Shown: piece after piece, positions 34,093 through 41,890 of the stretch
Layout: every line of letters starts with the position of its first letter
How positions within the stretch are numbered: the stretch's first letter is position 1
From: Bacillus sp. UNC438CL73TsuS30
GTDB taxonomy: Bacteria > Bacillota > Bacilli > Bacillales > Cytobacillaceae
Length of the DNA: 64,000 nt
Reading direction: 5' to 3'
NCBI RefSeq assembly: GCF_000482325.1
Contig: NZ_AXVA01000022.1
Location: 1 to 64,000 of the forward strand
Notes under the pieces: model-generated
Database searches by the model: none
Told to the model about the DNA's origin: nothing
The model's input: the letters and a program-made list of their open reading frames with translations, nothing else
Program-made: the position numbers and the translations under genes

Positions 34093-34935
34093 TTAATGCT
34101 TATGGTTATCATGAGAAAAACCCTTTCCAAGCACCTCGTACACATCATTCACACTCACAAATGCATATGGATCCGTTCCCTCCACCAATAATTTTAGTCG
34201 TCCTATTTCATTTCTGTTAACCACACAATATAGCACTTCCTTACTCTCTCCTGTGTATCCTCCTTTACCGTTAAGTAATGTAACACCTCTTTCCATTTCC
34301 ATCGTGATTTTCTTCGCAATCTCTGCGTTTGTATTCGATATAATCATTACGGCTTTGGCCTTATACGCTGCCTCCTGGACATAATCAATAACTTTTGCTC
34401 CAATAAAAACAGCCACAAGGGTATACATAGCACGGGTAAGATCCAAATAAATAAGCGAAATGGCAACGACAATTAAATCAGAAAAAAACAACGTACGTCC
34501 AATACTCCATCCAATGTGTTTTTTCAAAAGATAGGCGATGATGTCAATTCCATCTGTGGCTCCGCCAAAACGAAATACAATTCCTAATCCAATACCGACC
34601 GAAACTCCAGCATAAAGAGAAGCGAGCAATGAATCATGTAATGGCAAAGAGAAATTTTCGAAAACACTAAGAAAAATAGATAACGATACAGTTCCCACTA
34701 TCGTATAAATAAAGGCAGTTCTCCCCAGTGTCTTCCAGCCAAGAAACATAAGCGGAATGTTTATCAATAAATTGACTAACCCCGGATCCCAATTAAAAAT
34801 AAATTTCAGTAATATGGTTATTCCTGTAATACCGCCTTCTGTTAAACCGTTACTTATGTTAAAACAATCAACGCCAAAACCCATAATGGCAGAACCTACA
34901 ATAATAGCTATAATGGGTTTTATTTCAAGTTTCAT
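34093..34935 (-). CDS. YitT-family membrane protein (DUF161 + DUF2179)
   Basis: A 280-residue protein. Five or six N-terminal helices (to about residue 185) carry the YitT_membrane pattern, including GFGVDCFNISNGLTEGGITG and RFGGATDGIDIIAYLL. A C-terminal DUF2179 domain ends with DPYAFVSVNDVYEVLGKGF. A short His-rich tail closes it. The family is frequent in Bacillus and of unknown function. GAGGGG precedes the ATG. Confidence 0.88.
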   Translation of the reverse strand: MKLEIKPIIAIIVGSAIMGFGVDCFNISNGLTEGGITGITILLKFIFNWDPGLVNLLINIPLMFLGWKTLGRTAFIYTIVGTVSLSIFLSVFENFSLPLHDSLLASLYAGVSVGIGLGIVFRFGGATDGIDIIAYLLKKHIGWSIGRTLFFSDLIVVAISLIYLDLTRAMYTLVAVFIGAKVIDYVQEAAYKAKAVMIISNTNAEIAKKITMEMERGVTLLNGKGGYTGESKEVLYCVVNRNEIGRLKLLVEGTDPYAFVSVNDVYEVLGKGFSHDNHKH

Positions 34936-35178
34936 TTAACTCAACCCCTCAATGATTAAAGCCTCATATTGATTTAATTAAAACAATAATGCATGTTTTA
35001 TGCCAAATGATATTACTGGTTTTTAGGGATATTTAACTAACAGAGGTATTTAATTTTGCATAAACTATCTATATTTGAATAGCTGGTTAACAATGGTTTT
35101 TAAATATAAAGGCTGCTTCTACAAAGATTGTTGTTTTTAGAATAGATTTAAACGGCCTGTTGATTCAGACTCGTTCAT

Positions 35179-35510
35179 CTTCGAAATCATCAGCCCTGTT
35201 CGAATCAAGGTTCCATTCGGACTCCTTTACCTTTGATATCATTAGCCCTGTCCGAATCAGGGGTTCATTCGGACTCCATCGCCTTTGATATCATTAGCCC
35301 TGTCCGAATCAGGGGTCCATTCGGACTCCATTGCCTTTGATATCATCAGCCCTGTCCGAATCAGCGATCCATTCGGACTCCATCACCTTTGATATCATCA
35401 GCCCTGTCCGAATCAGCGCTCCATTCGGACTCCATTACCTTTGATAACATTAGCCCTGTCCGAATCAGCGCCCCATTCGGACTCCATCACCTTTGATATC
35501 ATCAGCTTTG
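35179..35510 (+). repeat. Tandem hairpin array, 6 units, exact 52-bp period
   Basis: CTTTGATATCAT-like unit starts fall at 35231, 35283, 35335, 35387, 35439 and 35491, exactly 52 bases apart, with a degenerate unit before the first. Each unit contains GTCCGAAT and ATTCGGAC separated by 9 variable bases, so each can form an 8-bp hairpin; the loop sequence varies from unit to unit. The array fills the gap between the YitT and amidohydrolase genes. No open frame with a ribosome binding site crosses it. Confidence 0.9.
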
Positions 35511-35571
35511 TACAATAGTATTTGTGTGAGTAAAAATATTAAAAGAGAAACAAAGTTTACGAAAACATCCA

Positions 35572-35613
35572 ATACAAAAGAGGATTCTACAGTAACGGAA
35601 TCCTCTTTTGTAT
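35572..35613. terminator. Bidirectional terminator after the amidohydrolase gene
   Basis: A perfect 16-bp stem, ATACAAAAGAGGATTC with GAATCCTCTTTTGTAT, with a 10-base loop. The stem's own A/T ends give a T run in both directions. It lies 8 bases past the minus-strand stop at 35621. Confidence 0.88.
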
Positions 35614-35620
35614 ATCTATG

Positions 35621-37252
35621 TTACATTTCAATTAAAGACTTTGAATGGTCATAAACCACTGTACCATCTACAACGGTTAGCTGGACTTTCGTATCCGGAA
35701 TCTCTTCCACCGGTATTTCAAAAAGATTTCGCTCCAAGACAACAATATCAGCAAGTTTCCCCACTTCCAAAGTCCCTAATTCATCCTCTCGGAATGTCCC
35801 TAAAGCAGGTCCAGCTGTATAGGCTTTTAAAGCATCGGCAAGCATAATCCGTTCATCTGGATGCCACACTGTTTTTCCACTGCTATCGATTCTCGTTACT
35901 GCACGATAGATTTGTAGAAGCGGATTCAGGATATCAACAGGGAAATCAGTTCCAAATGCCAAGTTTGCACCGGTTTCCATTAATGTACGAATCGGGAATA
36001 CATGCTTTTCCCTTTCCGAACCAATTCGATCAGTGTAAACCCCCCGTTCTGACATTGCAAAGTGATCCGGCTGCATTGAAGCAGTAACACCCAGCTCCTT
36101 AAAACGAGGGATATCATTCGGATGTATTACCTCTACATGCTCGACGGAATGACGTGAATCCCGTTTGCCGTTGACTTTTTGGGCTTCCTGATAAGCATCT
36201 AAAGCTAGACGGATGGCTCCATCACCAATCGCATGAAAACGAATACTGAAGCCTTCCTTATCTGCATCCGCCACCCATTTTTTAATCGTCTCAGCAGGAA
36301 AAGTCGTCTCACCACGTGAATCCGGTTGATCTGCATAAGGTTCTAATAAATAGGCCGTACGGGCAGTAATAACGCCATCAATAAATTGTTTCAGTCCGGA
36401 CACACGGAGTTTATCCGATTGATACGTATCTCTCAATTGTTTGGCGCGCTCTATATCGCCATTTAATACTGGCCATAAATGAATGCGTGTTGTTAAGTCC
36501 CCTTTATCTTCAAATTCTTTGAAAAGGCCATAATCATTAAGAATATTCATTGACTCCGATGCAAATAAGTCATGGACAGCCGTTACTCCTAAACTAGCAG
36601 CATGAGTAAGGAAATTTGTTAAAAGAGCTTTCTTTTCTTCTTTCGTAAAATCATAGGCATGGCGGATGACCGCATCCGTTGCTCCTTCATAGAGGAGGCC
36701 ATTTGGTTCTCCATCGTCGTCCTTCCCAATCCTGCCGAAAGAAGGGGATTCCGTATGTCGATTAATATTTGCGATCTCTAATGCCTTTGTGTTCACCCAA
36801 GCATAATGCATTTCGGCATGAAACATAAGCGCTGGACGATCAGGGAGAATCCGATCCAATGAATGACGGGTCGGTAATTTTTGCGTATCCCAATAACCTG
36901 CATCCCATGTAAATCCGATTACCCATGGATTTTCCGGATTAGCTTCAGCGAATTTGCGAATCATTTCCAGTGCTTCCTCTTCCGAACGGGCCGCGAACAG
37001 ATCGACACCATTAAGGGCAACGGCCCCCTGCATAAGATGAAGATGGAAATCATGGAATCCTGGCATGATGAGTTGGTCAGTAAATTGATAAATTTTCGTA
37101 TTCTCGCCTGCAAAGTGTTTCATTTCTTCCTCAGAACCAATTGCAACAATTTTGTTATCCTTAATCGCAATCGAAGCGGGTTCAGGCTGGTCGGTAAGAC
37201 CTGTAAAAACAACATTACTAGAAATAATCATATCGGCTATTTGTTGACTCAT
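35621..37252 (-). CDS. YtcJ-type amidohydrolase (amidohydro_3 family)
   Basis: A 543-residue metal-dependent amidohydrolase of the YtcJ/N-substituted formamide deformylase group. Metal-site motifs are visible: MPGFHDFHLHLMQGAVAL near residue 65, FHAIGDGAIRLALDA in the middle, and GTDFPVDILNP near the end. Its substrate is unknown; relatives hydrolyse N-substituted formamides and other cyclic or linear amides. AAAGGA lies upstream of the ATG. It is 40 bases downstream of an APC permease and forms the enzyme part of a permease-enzyme module with a MerR regulator nearby. Confidence 0.9.
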   Translation of the reverse strand: MSQQIADMIISSNVVFTGLTDQPEPASIAIKDNKIVAIGSEEEMKHFAGENTKIYQFTDQLIMPGFHDFHLHLMQGAVALNGVDLFAARSEEEALEMIRKFAEANPENPWVIGFTWDAGYWDTQKLPTRHSLDRILPDRPALMFHAEMHYAWVNTKALEIANINRHTESPSFGRIGKDDDGEPNGLLYEGATDAVIRHAYDFTKEEKKALLTNFLTHAASLGVTAVHDLFASESMNILNDYGLFKEFEDKGDLTTRIHLWPVLNGDIERAKQLRDTYQSDKLRVSGLKQFIDGVITARTAYLLEPYADQPDSRGETTFPAETIKKWVADADKEGFSIRFHAIGDGAIRLALDAYQEAQKVNGKRDSRHSVEHVEVIHPNDIPRFKELGVTASMQPDHFAMSERGVYTDRIGSEREKHVFPIRTLMETGANLAFGTDFPVDILNPLLQIYRAVTRIDSSGKTVWHPDERIMLADALKAYTAGPALGTFREDELGTLEVGKLADIVVLERNLFEIPVEEIPDTKVQLTVVDGTVVYDHSKSLIEM

Positions 37253-37292
37253 AATTAAACAATCCTTTCATTTATATAGATAAAATGCCTCT

Positions 37293-38639
37293 TTAATGAG
37301 CTTCTTCTAAGCCAAGCTCAGGAGGCAGTTGCCTAAACATTTTTGTTAAGTTTAATAGATAGATAAATCCGATGAGAAGCCATGTTCCACCTAATAAAAG
37401 GGAATGTTTGTCCAGCTTTGTAATCAACAGTCCAATAAGTGCAGTCCCAATAAGCGGGATAATCAAATATTGAATCGACCCTTTAAAAGATCTCTGTTTG
37501 TTTCGGATAAAATAGTGAGCGATAACCGAAAGATTCACAAAGAAAAAGGCGAACAGCGCTCCAAAGTTAATAAGCGAAATGGCAGTGGTTAAATTTAGGA
37601 ATAGTGCACTTAACGCAACAACACCAATGAGTAAAATATTGAATACCGGTGTACGGTATTTTGCGGATAGATAGCCAAAGATTTTATTCGGCAAAACATT
37701 TTCCCTTCCCATCGCATACAGAATACGAGAGGCGCTCGTTCCGGAGGCAATGGCTGAAGCAAAACCGGCCGTTAACCCGATTGCATTAAAAATACTCGTA
37801 AAAATAGTTCCACCAACAAACATCGCAATATCTATGTAGGCGGACTCAGGGTTTTTGAAAGACTGAATCGCTGGAAAAATAAGTTGTAATAAATATGAAC
37901 CAACGATAAAGATCACTCCACCAATCAGCGTGACCAAATAGATGGCCCTTGGCAAAGTTTTCGTTGGTTCCTTCGTCTCTTCTGACAACGCTGTCACGGC
38001 ATCAAAGCCTAAAAAGGAAAAACATAAAACAGGGATAATAGATAAAAGAGTCGGTAATTGAATGTGAGAATCATAGAAGGGAAGGGTTGAAAATAATGTC
38101 CCTGCTCCTTTTCCTGCAAGAAGCCCTTTAATCGACAAAACCATGAACAGGACGATCGATAATATTTGCAAAATAAGCAAGATGGTATTAAGATTCGCCG
38201 CTATTTTAATACCAAGGATGTTGACAGTCGTAATAATCACAATAAATAAAATGATCCAAACAAACATCGGTACGGACGGGAACATTGCATGCAGTGCGAT
38301 GGCATTGAACAGGGAACTGATCATCGGGCTAAATACATAATCAAGAATAATGGTCCAACCAACGATAAACCCTAAATGCGGGCTTATCGATTTTTGCGTA
38401 AACGTATAAGCTGCTCCTGCATTTGGGAACGCTTTCACCAATTGCGCATAGCTATAAGCAGTAAATAGCATGACAACTAAAGCAATCGCATATGCGGTGG
38501 GGATCATCCCTTTTGTGCTGGTTACAGCTACTCCATAGGTTGAATACAAAGTAGTTGGAGCCATAAAGGTTAAACCAAAGAACACAACATATTTTAATGA
38601 TAAAGAACGCTTTAGAGTTGGCGTGCTTGTTTGATTCAT
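37293..38639 (-). CDS. APC-family permease, paralogue of the one at 31006
   Basis: A 448-residue, 12-helix APC permease. It shares many segments with the other permease, for example YTFTQKS followed by GFIVGW, the CFSFLGFD stretch and ASRILYAMGR against ASRVLYAMGR, so the two arose by duplication. AAGGAGG precedes the ATG. It is the first gene of the two-gene permease-amidohydrolase operon. Probably it imports the amidohydrolase substrate. Confidence 0.92.
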   Translation of the reverse strand: MNQTSTPTLKRSLSLKYVVFFGLTFMAPTTLYSTYGVAVTSTKGMIPTAYAIALVVMLFTAYSYAQLVKAFPNAGAAYTFTQKSISPHLGFIVGWTIILDYVFSPMISSLFNAIALHAMFPSVPMFVWIILFIVIITTVNILGIKIAANLNTILLILQILSIVLFMVLSIKGLLAGKGAGTLFSTLPFYDSHIQLPTLLSIIPVLCFSFLGFDAVTALSEETKEPTKTLPRAIYLVTLIGGVIFIVGSYLLQLIFPAIQSFKNPESAYIDIAMFVGGTIFTSIFNAIGLTAGFASAIASGTSASRILYAMGRENVLPNKIFGYLSAKYRTPVFNILLIGVVALSALFLNLTTAISLINFGALFAFFFVNLSVIAHYFIRNKQRSFKGSIQYLIIPLIGTALIGLLITKLDKHSLLLGGTWLLIGFIYLLNLTKMFRQLPPELGLEEAH

Positions 38640-38784
38640 AGATCAATCCTCCTTATTTGCGTATTAATTGTCCTTATCCCTATTGAAAATGACCTTTTCG
38701 CCTATAACATAGAAATCATCCCTCATTTCAGAATAATATGAAAATATCATAAAGTCTTGTCCAACTCTAGAGTCAACTATTCCT

Positions 38785-38832
38785 AAAAAAAAACAGCCTC
38801 GAATTGAAAAAATCATTTCGAAGGCTGTTTTC
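38785..38832 (-). terminator. Terminator after the second MerR gene
   Basis: AAACAGCCTCGAA pairs with TTCGAAGGCTGTTT (one bulge), and on the minus strand TTTTTTTT follows. It lies directly after the stop at 38836. Confidence 0.8.
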
Positions 38833-38835
38833 AAT

Positions 38836-39693
38836 TTATCCTTTTTGAATTGGAATTTGGATTTCATAATAGGCTTCATCATATTGATCCGTTAAAGAGA
38901 TATCAACCTGCATAATTGCAACAGCATCACCATTTGGAATGTAACCATGAATTTCGCAATGATGGAGCAGCTTTTTAAGCAAGTACAGCAAGTTCTCCCG
39001 ATCAACTCCCCCATAATAGGAGCATATATAAAGACCCTTTTCTAGTTTTTGAGTTGACTGTTCCGGTCCATCATCTTGAACAAGAATAAATAATTGGCAT
39101 TGAAAAGCACTTAATTTACTGGAAGAATCAGATGTTTGGCGGATTTCATCAAAATATTCTTTTTTGATAAATTCTCCAAATTTATTGCTGGCCAATACCG
39201 GTATGTCCCCACCAATCATATTTTCAAGCTCCAACAGTCCAAAATATATATTTTCTTGATCCTCCCAACCTACTGGTCTGTCGAGCTGAATGTATTCTCG
39301 TTCATCAAAATGTTTAATGACAATATCAGAATCCTGATAACTTTTTGTGAAACGTTCGATATTATTTAACCGGGTCTTCAATATTTTATGAATTTTTTGC
39401 AGCTCATTAATTTTTTCCTGAATATTGTCTAGTGATTGTTGAAGTAAATGAACTGATTTTTTGACGTTACGATTTGTTAGAAATTGCTTAATTTCCTCTA
39501 AAGAAAAACCAATTTTTCTTAATTCCTTGATGGTTCCAAGAACCTCATACTGATAAATCGAATAATACCGATAGCCAGTTTTAGGATCCGTGTAAATCGG
39601 CTTTAGCAATCCAATTTTATCGTAATGACGCAATGTATCCACTGTTACATTTCGCAGTTTTGCCATTTCTCCAATACTTAGCTTATTTTGCAT
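38836..39693 (-). CDS. MerR-family regulator, paralogue of the one at 32524
   Basis: A 285-residue MerR/BmrR-type regulator. The HTH reads LSIGEMAKLRNVTVDTLRHY with YRYYSIYQYEVLGTIKELRK, very close to the regulator at 32524. A coiled-coil segment and a GyrI-like C-terminal domain follow. AAGGAG precedes the ATG. Unlike its paralogue it is on the same strand as the permease it presumably controls and lies upstream of it, with a terminator between them, so the permease operon needs its own promoter. Confidence 0.9.
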   Translation of the reverse strand: MQNKLSIGEMAKLRNVTVDTLRHYDKIGLLKPIYTDPKTGYRYYSIYQYEVLGTIKELRKIGFSLEEIKQFLTNRNVKKSVHLLQQSLDNIQEKINELQKIHKILKTRLNNIERFTKSYQDSDIVIKHFDEREYIQLDRPVGWEDQENIYFGLLELENMIGGDIPVLASNKFGEFIKKEYFDEIRQTSDSSSKLSAFQCQLFILVQDDGPEQSTQKLEKGLYICSYYGGVDRENLLYLLKKLLHHCEIHGYIPNGDAVAIMQVDISLTDQYDEAYYEIQIPIQKG

Positions 39694-39747
39694 GACCTTT
39701 TCTCCTTAAACGCAACTAACGGTAGTTAATAATTAGATTACAAGCTT

Positions 39748-39777
39748 ATTATACTATTAAAAAAATTTAGTATACAA
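39748..39777 (-). promoter_or_regulatory. Candidate MerR-type promoter/operator
   Basis: On the minus strand TTGTAT and TATAAT are 18 bases apart, and a perfect dyad TATACTA...TAGTATA (39750-39774) spans the spacer. This is the layout expected for a MerR autoregulated promoter. Confidence 0.5.
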
Positions 39778-39827
39778 TCTACGATTTGACCAAGCAGAGA
39801 TAAAAATATTTTGGGGTCGGGTAGATT

Positions 39828-39897
39828 ACTTAAAAATAATCATTTACACTTACAAACATGCAAATAATGGTGTATAATTACTTAAAATCACTTAAAA
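39828..39897 (+). promoter_or_regulatory. Promoter of the deoR-HAD operon with ACTTAAAA repeats
   Basis: TTACAA (39850) and TATAAT (39873) are 17 bases apart, a good sigma-A promoter. The word ACTTAAAA occurs three times, at 39828, 39880 and 39890, flanking the promoter and overlapping the expected transcription start. Direct repeats of this kind fit autoregulation by the DeoR protein (inference). Confidence 0.5.
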
Positions 39898-39911
39898 AGG
39901 AGGCCCAAATC

Positions 39912-40688
39912 TTGTACCAAGAGGAAAGATTATTATCAATCATGGATTTTCTAAAAGAGAATAACAGGATCTCGGTCGATCAAATTTGTTCACTGTTCGA
40001 TGTCTCTAGAGATACAGCAAGAAGGGATCTTGTCAGGCTTGAGGAAGAAAAAGCGATTTTACGTACTCGTGGCGGGGCGATTCTTCCGTCTGTCCATGAT
40101 GAGGTAAAAAACTATACAAAACGTCTTAAAACGGTATCAGAAGAAAAAAAGAAAATCGGTAAAATGGCTGCCTCATTAATTTATCCTAACGACAGAGTAA
40201 TCTTAGATGCCTCTACAACCGTCCAAGCTTGTGCAGAACAGATTGAAAGCATAGAGTGTACCATTATTACCAATTCAATCAACCAGGCAGAAGTATTATC
40301 ATCCAATCCTCAAATAAATATTCAGCTTTTAGGGGGCACTCTGCAAAAAGAGCATCGATTTCTTTATGGCTCATCTGTAGTAGAAAAACTGTCTGAATAC
40401 CATGTTGATAAGGTTTATATCGGAGTTGTCGGCATCTCGGAAAACGGATTAACGATCGCCCATGAGGAGGACGGTGTCGTAAAAAGAAAAATGATTCAGC
40501 AAGCAAAACAGGTTATTGTGCTAGCAGACCATACGAAGCTTGGTATTACAGATTTTTTTCGATTCGCTGACTTACAAGATATTGATCTCTTGATTACCGA
40601 TAAAACCCCTGCGAAAGAGTTTAGGGAATTATTAAGTAAAAACAATGTAGAAATCTTAACAGCGGATTTTGAAGAAGGAGATGTTTAA
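39912..40688 (+). CDS. DeoR/GlpR-family transcriptional regulator
   Basis: A 258-residue DeoR-type repressor of sugar metabolism genes. The N-terminal HTH (LLSIMDFLKENNRISVDQIC, FDVSRDTARRDLVRLEEE) and the following LRTRGGAIL motif are typical. The C-terminal DeoRC sensor domain reads GKMAASLIYPNDRVILDAST and VYIGVVGISENGLTIAHEED. AAGGAGG lies 8 bases before the TTG at 39912. It is co-transcribed with a HAD phosphatase, suggesting control by a sugar phosphate. Confidence 0.92.
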   Translation: MYQEERLLSIMDFLKENNRISVDQICSLFDVSRDTARRDLVRLEEEKAILRTRGGAILPSVHDEVKNYTKRLKTVSEEKKKIGKMAASLIYPNDRVILDASTTVQACAEQIESIECTIITNSINQAEVLSSNPQINIQLLGGTLQKEHRFLYGSSVVEKLSEYHVDKVYIGVVGISENGLTIAHEEDGVVKRKMIQQAKQVIVLADHTKLGITDFFRFADLQDIDLLITDKTPAKEFRELLSKNNVEILTADFEEGDV

Positions 40689-40689
40689 A

Positions 40690-41559
40690 GTGGTAAAACT
40701 AATTGCCGTGGATTTGGATGGCACATTACTAAATGAAGAAAACCGTATAAGCCAAAGGAATCTGGAAGCAATTAAATTTGCCCAATCCAATGGTGTTGAA
40801 GTAGTCATCGCCACAGGCCGTGCCCATTTTGATGTTCAAGCGATTTTTAAAGATACTGGGTTGAAAACTTGGATCATTGCTGCAAATGGGGCAACCATTC
40901 ATCAACCGAATGAAGAACTGTTCCACTCCATGGCAATCAATCATGAGGATGCCATTACCATTTTGAGCTGGCTGGAGAATGAGAACTTCTATTATGAGGT
41001 ATTCACTAATCATTCAATTTTTACCCCGCAGAATGGACGGGAACTTTTAGCCATTGAAATGGATCGCGTGTCAAGTGCGAATCCGGATATAAGTATGGAA
41101 CAGCTGAAATATGCTGCTGAAAAACAGTATAGTCAAACAGGCTTTTCCTATATTAAGTCATATTCAGATCTAGTTGGCAAAGAAATCGAATTGTATAACA
41201 TCCTTGCATTTTCCTTTCATGAAGAGAGACTGAAAAAAGGAAAGCGTCATTTTGAGCATTTGGAAGATGTAACGATTGTTAGCTCTGCGAACCACAATTT
41301 TGAATGTGAACATAAGAATGCTTCTAAAGGCATTGCTTTAGAAATTCTTGCAAACAAGATAGGCATCCCCTTAACTGATACTGCTGCTGTCGGGGATAGC
41401 TTTAATGATTTATCCATGCTGCAGGTCGCTGGAAAAAGCTTTGCAATGGGGAATGCCCATGAAGAAATAAAGGATCTATGTGACGAGGTTACCCTATCAA
41501 ATGTCGAAGATGGGGTTGCGCATTTGATCTATTCATTGATCCCAGTCACCGCAGATTAA
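40690..41559 (+). CDS. Cof-type HAD-IIB phosphatase
   Basis: A 289-residue HAD-IIB phosphatase. Motif I is VDLDGTLLNEENRIS, motif II VVIATGRAHFDV, and motif IV GDSFNDLSMLQVAGKSFAMG; a C2B cap lies between. Relatives dephosphorylate sugar phosphates or FMN-type compounds. The GTG start sits two bases after the DeoR stop, with GAAGGAG inside the end of deoR, so the pair is translationally coupled. A strong terminator follows. Confidence 0.9.
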   Translation: MVKLIAVDLDGTLLNEENRISQRNLEAIKFAQSNGVEVVIATGRAHFDVQAIFKDTGLKTWIIAANGATIHQPNEELFHSMAINHEDAITILSWLENENFYYEVFTNHSIFTPQNGRELLAIEMDRVSSANPDISMEQLKYAAEKQYSQTGFSYIKSYSDLVGKEIELYNILAFSFHEERLKKGKRHFEHLEDVTIVSSANHNFECEHKNASKGIALEILANKIGIPLTDTAAVGDSFNDLSMLQVAGKSFAMGNAHEEIKDLCDEVTLSNVEDGVAHLIYSLIPVTAD

Positions 41560-41680
41560 TTCTACAAGTTACTTAGACTCTCATTGGCGTAACGCATTTG
41601 CGGCGTGACAATGATGGTTTGAGCATATATTTTTTGAGTGCGCCGAAAAGGGTTAGCCGTTTTAGGGGGCTCGAAACGAA

Positions 41681-41718
41681 AAACAATGCAATTCGCATCT
41701 GAATTGCATTGTTTTTTT
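41681..41718 (+). terminator. Rho-independent terminator
   Basis: AAACAATGCAATTC and GAATTGCATTGTTT form a perfect 14-bp stem with a 6-base loop, followed by TTTT. It ends the deoR-HAD operon. The rest of 41560-41815 shows no gene. Confidence 0.9.
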
Positions 41719-41815
41719 GAGGTGTAAATTTATATGAATTGTTGCTTTTTAGGCTATAATCCCATTTTCAAACAAGTATCGAGCAATTACAAATAATTAG
41801 GCTTATATTCATACA

Positions 41816-41890
41816 TTACTTTAAGCCTGATCCAAGAAAAGTTACGATTTTTGCAAATTCCTCAGGTGTTCCATACCGTTTCTTTATTTC
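41816..41890 (-). pseudogene. Possible tail of a short-chain dehydrogenase
   Basis: Beside the stop of the NagZ-like gene, a different minus frame reads KKRYGTPEEFAKIVTFLGSG and ends at 41816. RxGTPEEFAxxVxFL is the common C-terminal pattern of SDR enzymes. No start or upstream SDR sequence remains. At about 25 residues this is only a suggestive match. Confidence 0.3.
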
